A stretch of DNA of 7,719 bases. Source: Tannerella sp. (GTDB lineage Bacteria > Bacteroidota > Bacteroidia > Bacteroidales > Tannerellaceae). Made by a program: the position numbers and the translations under genes. The stretch spans positions 1 to 7,719 of the forward strand of contig JAITDQ010000221.1 in assembly GCA_031282485.1 (NCBI GenBank). The letters are read 5' to 3'. Positions 7,470 through 7,719 of the stretch are shown here, piece by piece (position 1 is the first letter of the stretch; each line of letters begins with the position of its first letter). The notes beneath the pieces are model-generated. The model was not told where the DNA came from. It saw only the letters and a list, made by a program, of their open reading frames with translations, and searched no databases.

Positions 7470-7719
7470 ATGGCAAAAGTAATTGAATACATGTGGGAAA
7501 TGAAACATCTATTTCTCATTTCACTGTTAGTATTGAAGCGTATCATTGATTCGCAGGAAGAAAACGGTTATGTAGGCGCCACCGCCCGCAGTTACCGCTC
7601 ACCGGAAAGACCGGTCAGAGGAATGGACGCCTACGAACTGTATTTCGTTTTCCACGCCTTCATTACGGTCTATGAGGAAACCGGAGACAGGGAGGCTTTG
7701 ACGGCGGCAGAGAAACTGG
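7470..7719 (+). CDS. DUF1680/GH127-like glycosidase, 3'-truncated by window edge and apparently N-terminally short
   Basis: The frame opens at ATG 7470, just after an in-frame TAA at 7464, and is still open at the window end (83 residues visible). It resembles the early helices of the (alpha/alpha)6 barrel of the DUF1680/GH127 family: a helix ending LKRIIDSQEENGYVG (22-36, compare the family's 'Q..dGYlG' turn), GMDAYELYFVFHAFITVYEE (51-70, compare 'EmY..GHl..A...yy') and TGDREALTAAEKL (71-83, compare 'TG...LL..A.k.aD'). GH127 members include beta-L-arabinofuranosidases, so a role in trimming arabinose-containing glycans is possible, but the catalytic Cys/Glu region would lie beyond the window. 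Usual members have roughly 100 residues before this turn; here there are about 26, and no signal peptide. The RBS is weak (AAGG two bases before ATG). It may be a 5'-deleted remnant, a short subfamily, or another (alpha/alpha)6 enzyme. The family call is moderate. Confidence 0.6.
   Translation, partial: MAKVIEYMWEMKHLFLISLLVLKRIIDSQEENGYVGATARSYRSPERPVRGMDAYELYFVFHAFITVYEETGDREALTAAEKL

Noticed and set aside
7254..7546. Overlapping short frames on both strands around 7254-7546 with similar peptides (LPSR..SAR.IFP).
   Set aside because: The similarity is produced by the palindrome at 7384-7438 being read from both strands; the frames overlap the DUF1735 or GH127-like gene and show no domain.
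1..7719. CRISPR arrays, tRNA or rRNA genes, insertion sequences, defence or phage genes.
   Set aside because: No regularly spaced repeats, cloverleaf-like segments, transposase motifs or defence domains were seen; nearly all bases belong to the five PUL-type genes.

Overview
The window looks like part of a polysaccharide utilisation locus (PUL) from a member of the Bacteroidota, most likely Bacteroidales. The main evidence is an adjacent susC/susD-type pair, lipoproteins with short Bacteroidota-style lipobox signals, AT-rich start regions without clear Shine-Dalgarno sequences, and same-strand genes separated by only 11 to 22 bases. Genus and substrate cannot be fixed from the sequence alone.

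Layout, all on the + strand: (1) 1-1272, the 3' part of an IPT/TIG plus NHL-propeller protein whose start lies before the window; (2) 1293-4394, a complete SusC-family TonB-dependent outer-membrane transporter; (3) 4406-6406, a complete SusD-family glycan-binding lipoprotein; (4) 6429-7364, a DUF1735-type lipoprotein, probably an accessory surface glycan-binding protein in the SusE/F position; (5) 7365-7469, a 105-base gap dominated by a large imperfect palindrome with a perfect 10-bp GC-rich core; (6) from 7470 to the window edge, the beginning of a reading frame resembling the (alpha/alpha)6-barrel DUF1680/GH127 family, apparently lacking the usual N-terminal part of that family.

Inferred working model: the DUF1735 lipoprotein, the SusD protein and perhaps the IPT-NHL protein hold a glycan at the cell surface. 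The SusC channel, powered by TonB, imports oligosaccharides captured by SusD. The downstream enzyme would trim sugars such as L-arabinofuranose. No regulator (hybrid two-component system, SusR, or sigma/anti-sigma pair) and no promoter of the Bacteroides TAnnTTTG type was recognised, so the control region is probably upstream of the window.

Most of the window is a recognisable PUL backbone. The part least explained by known families is the 7365-7469 junction, where a long palindrome lies directly in front of an enzyme frame that appears to start inside its domain.
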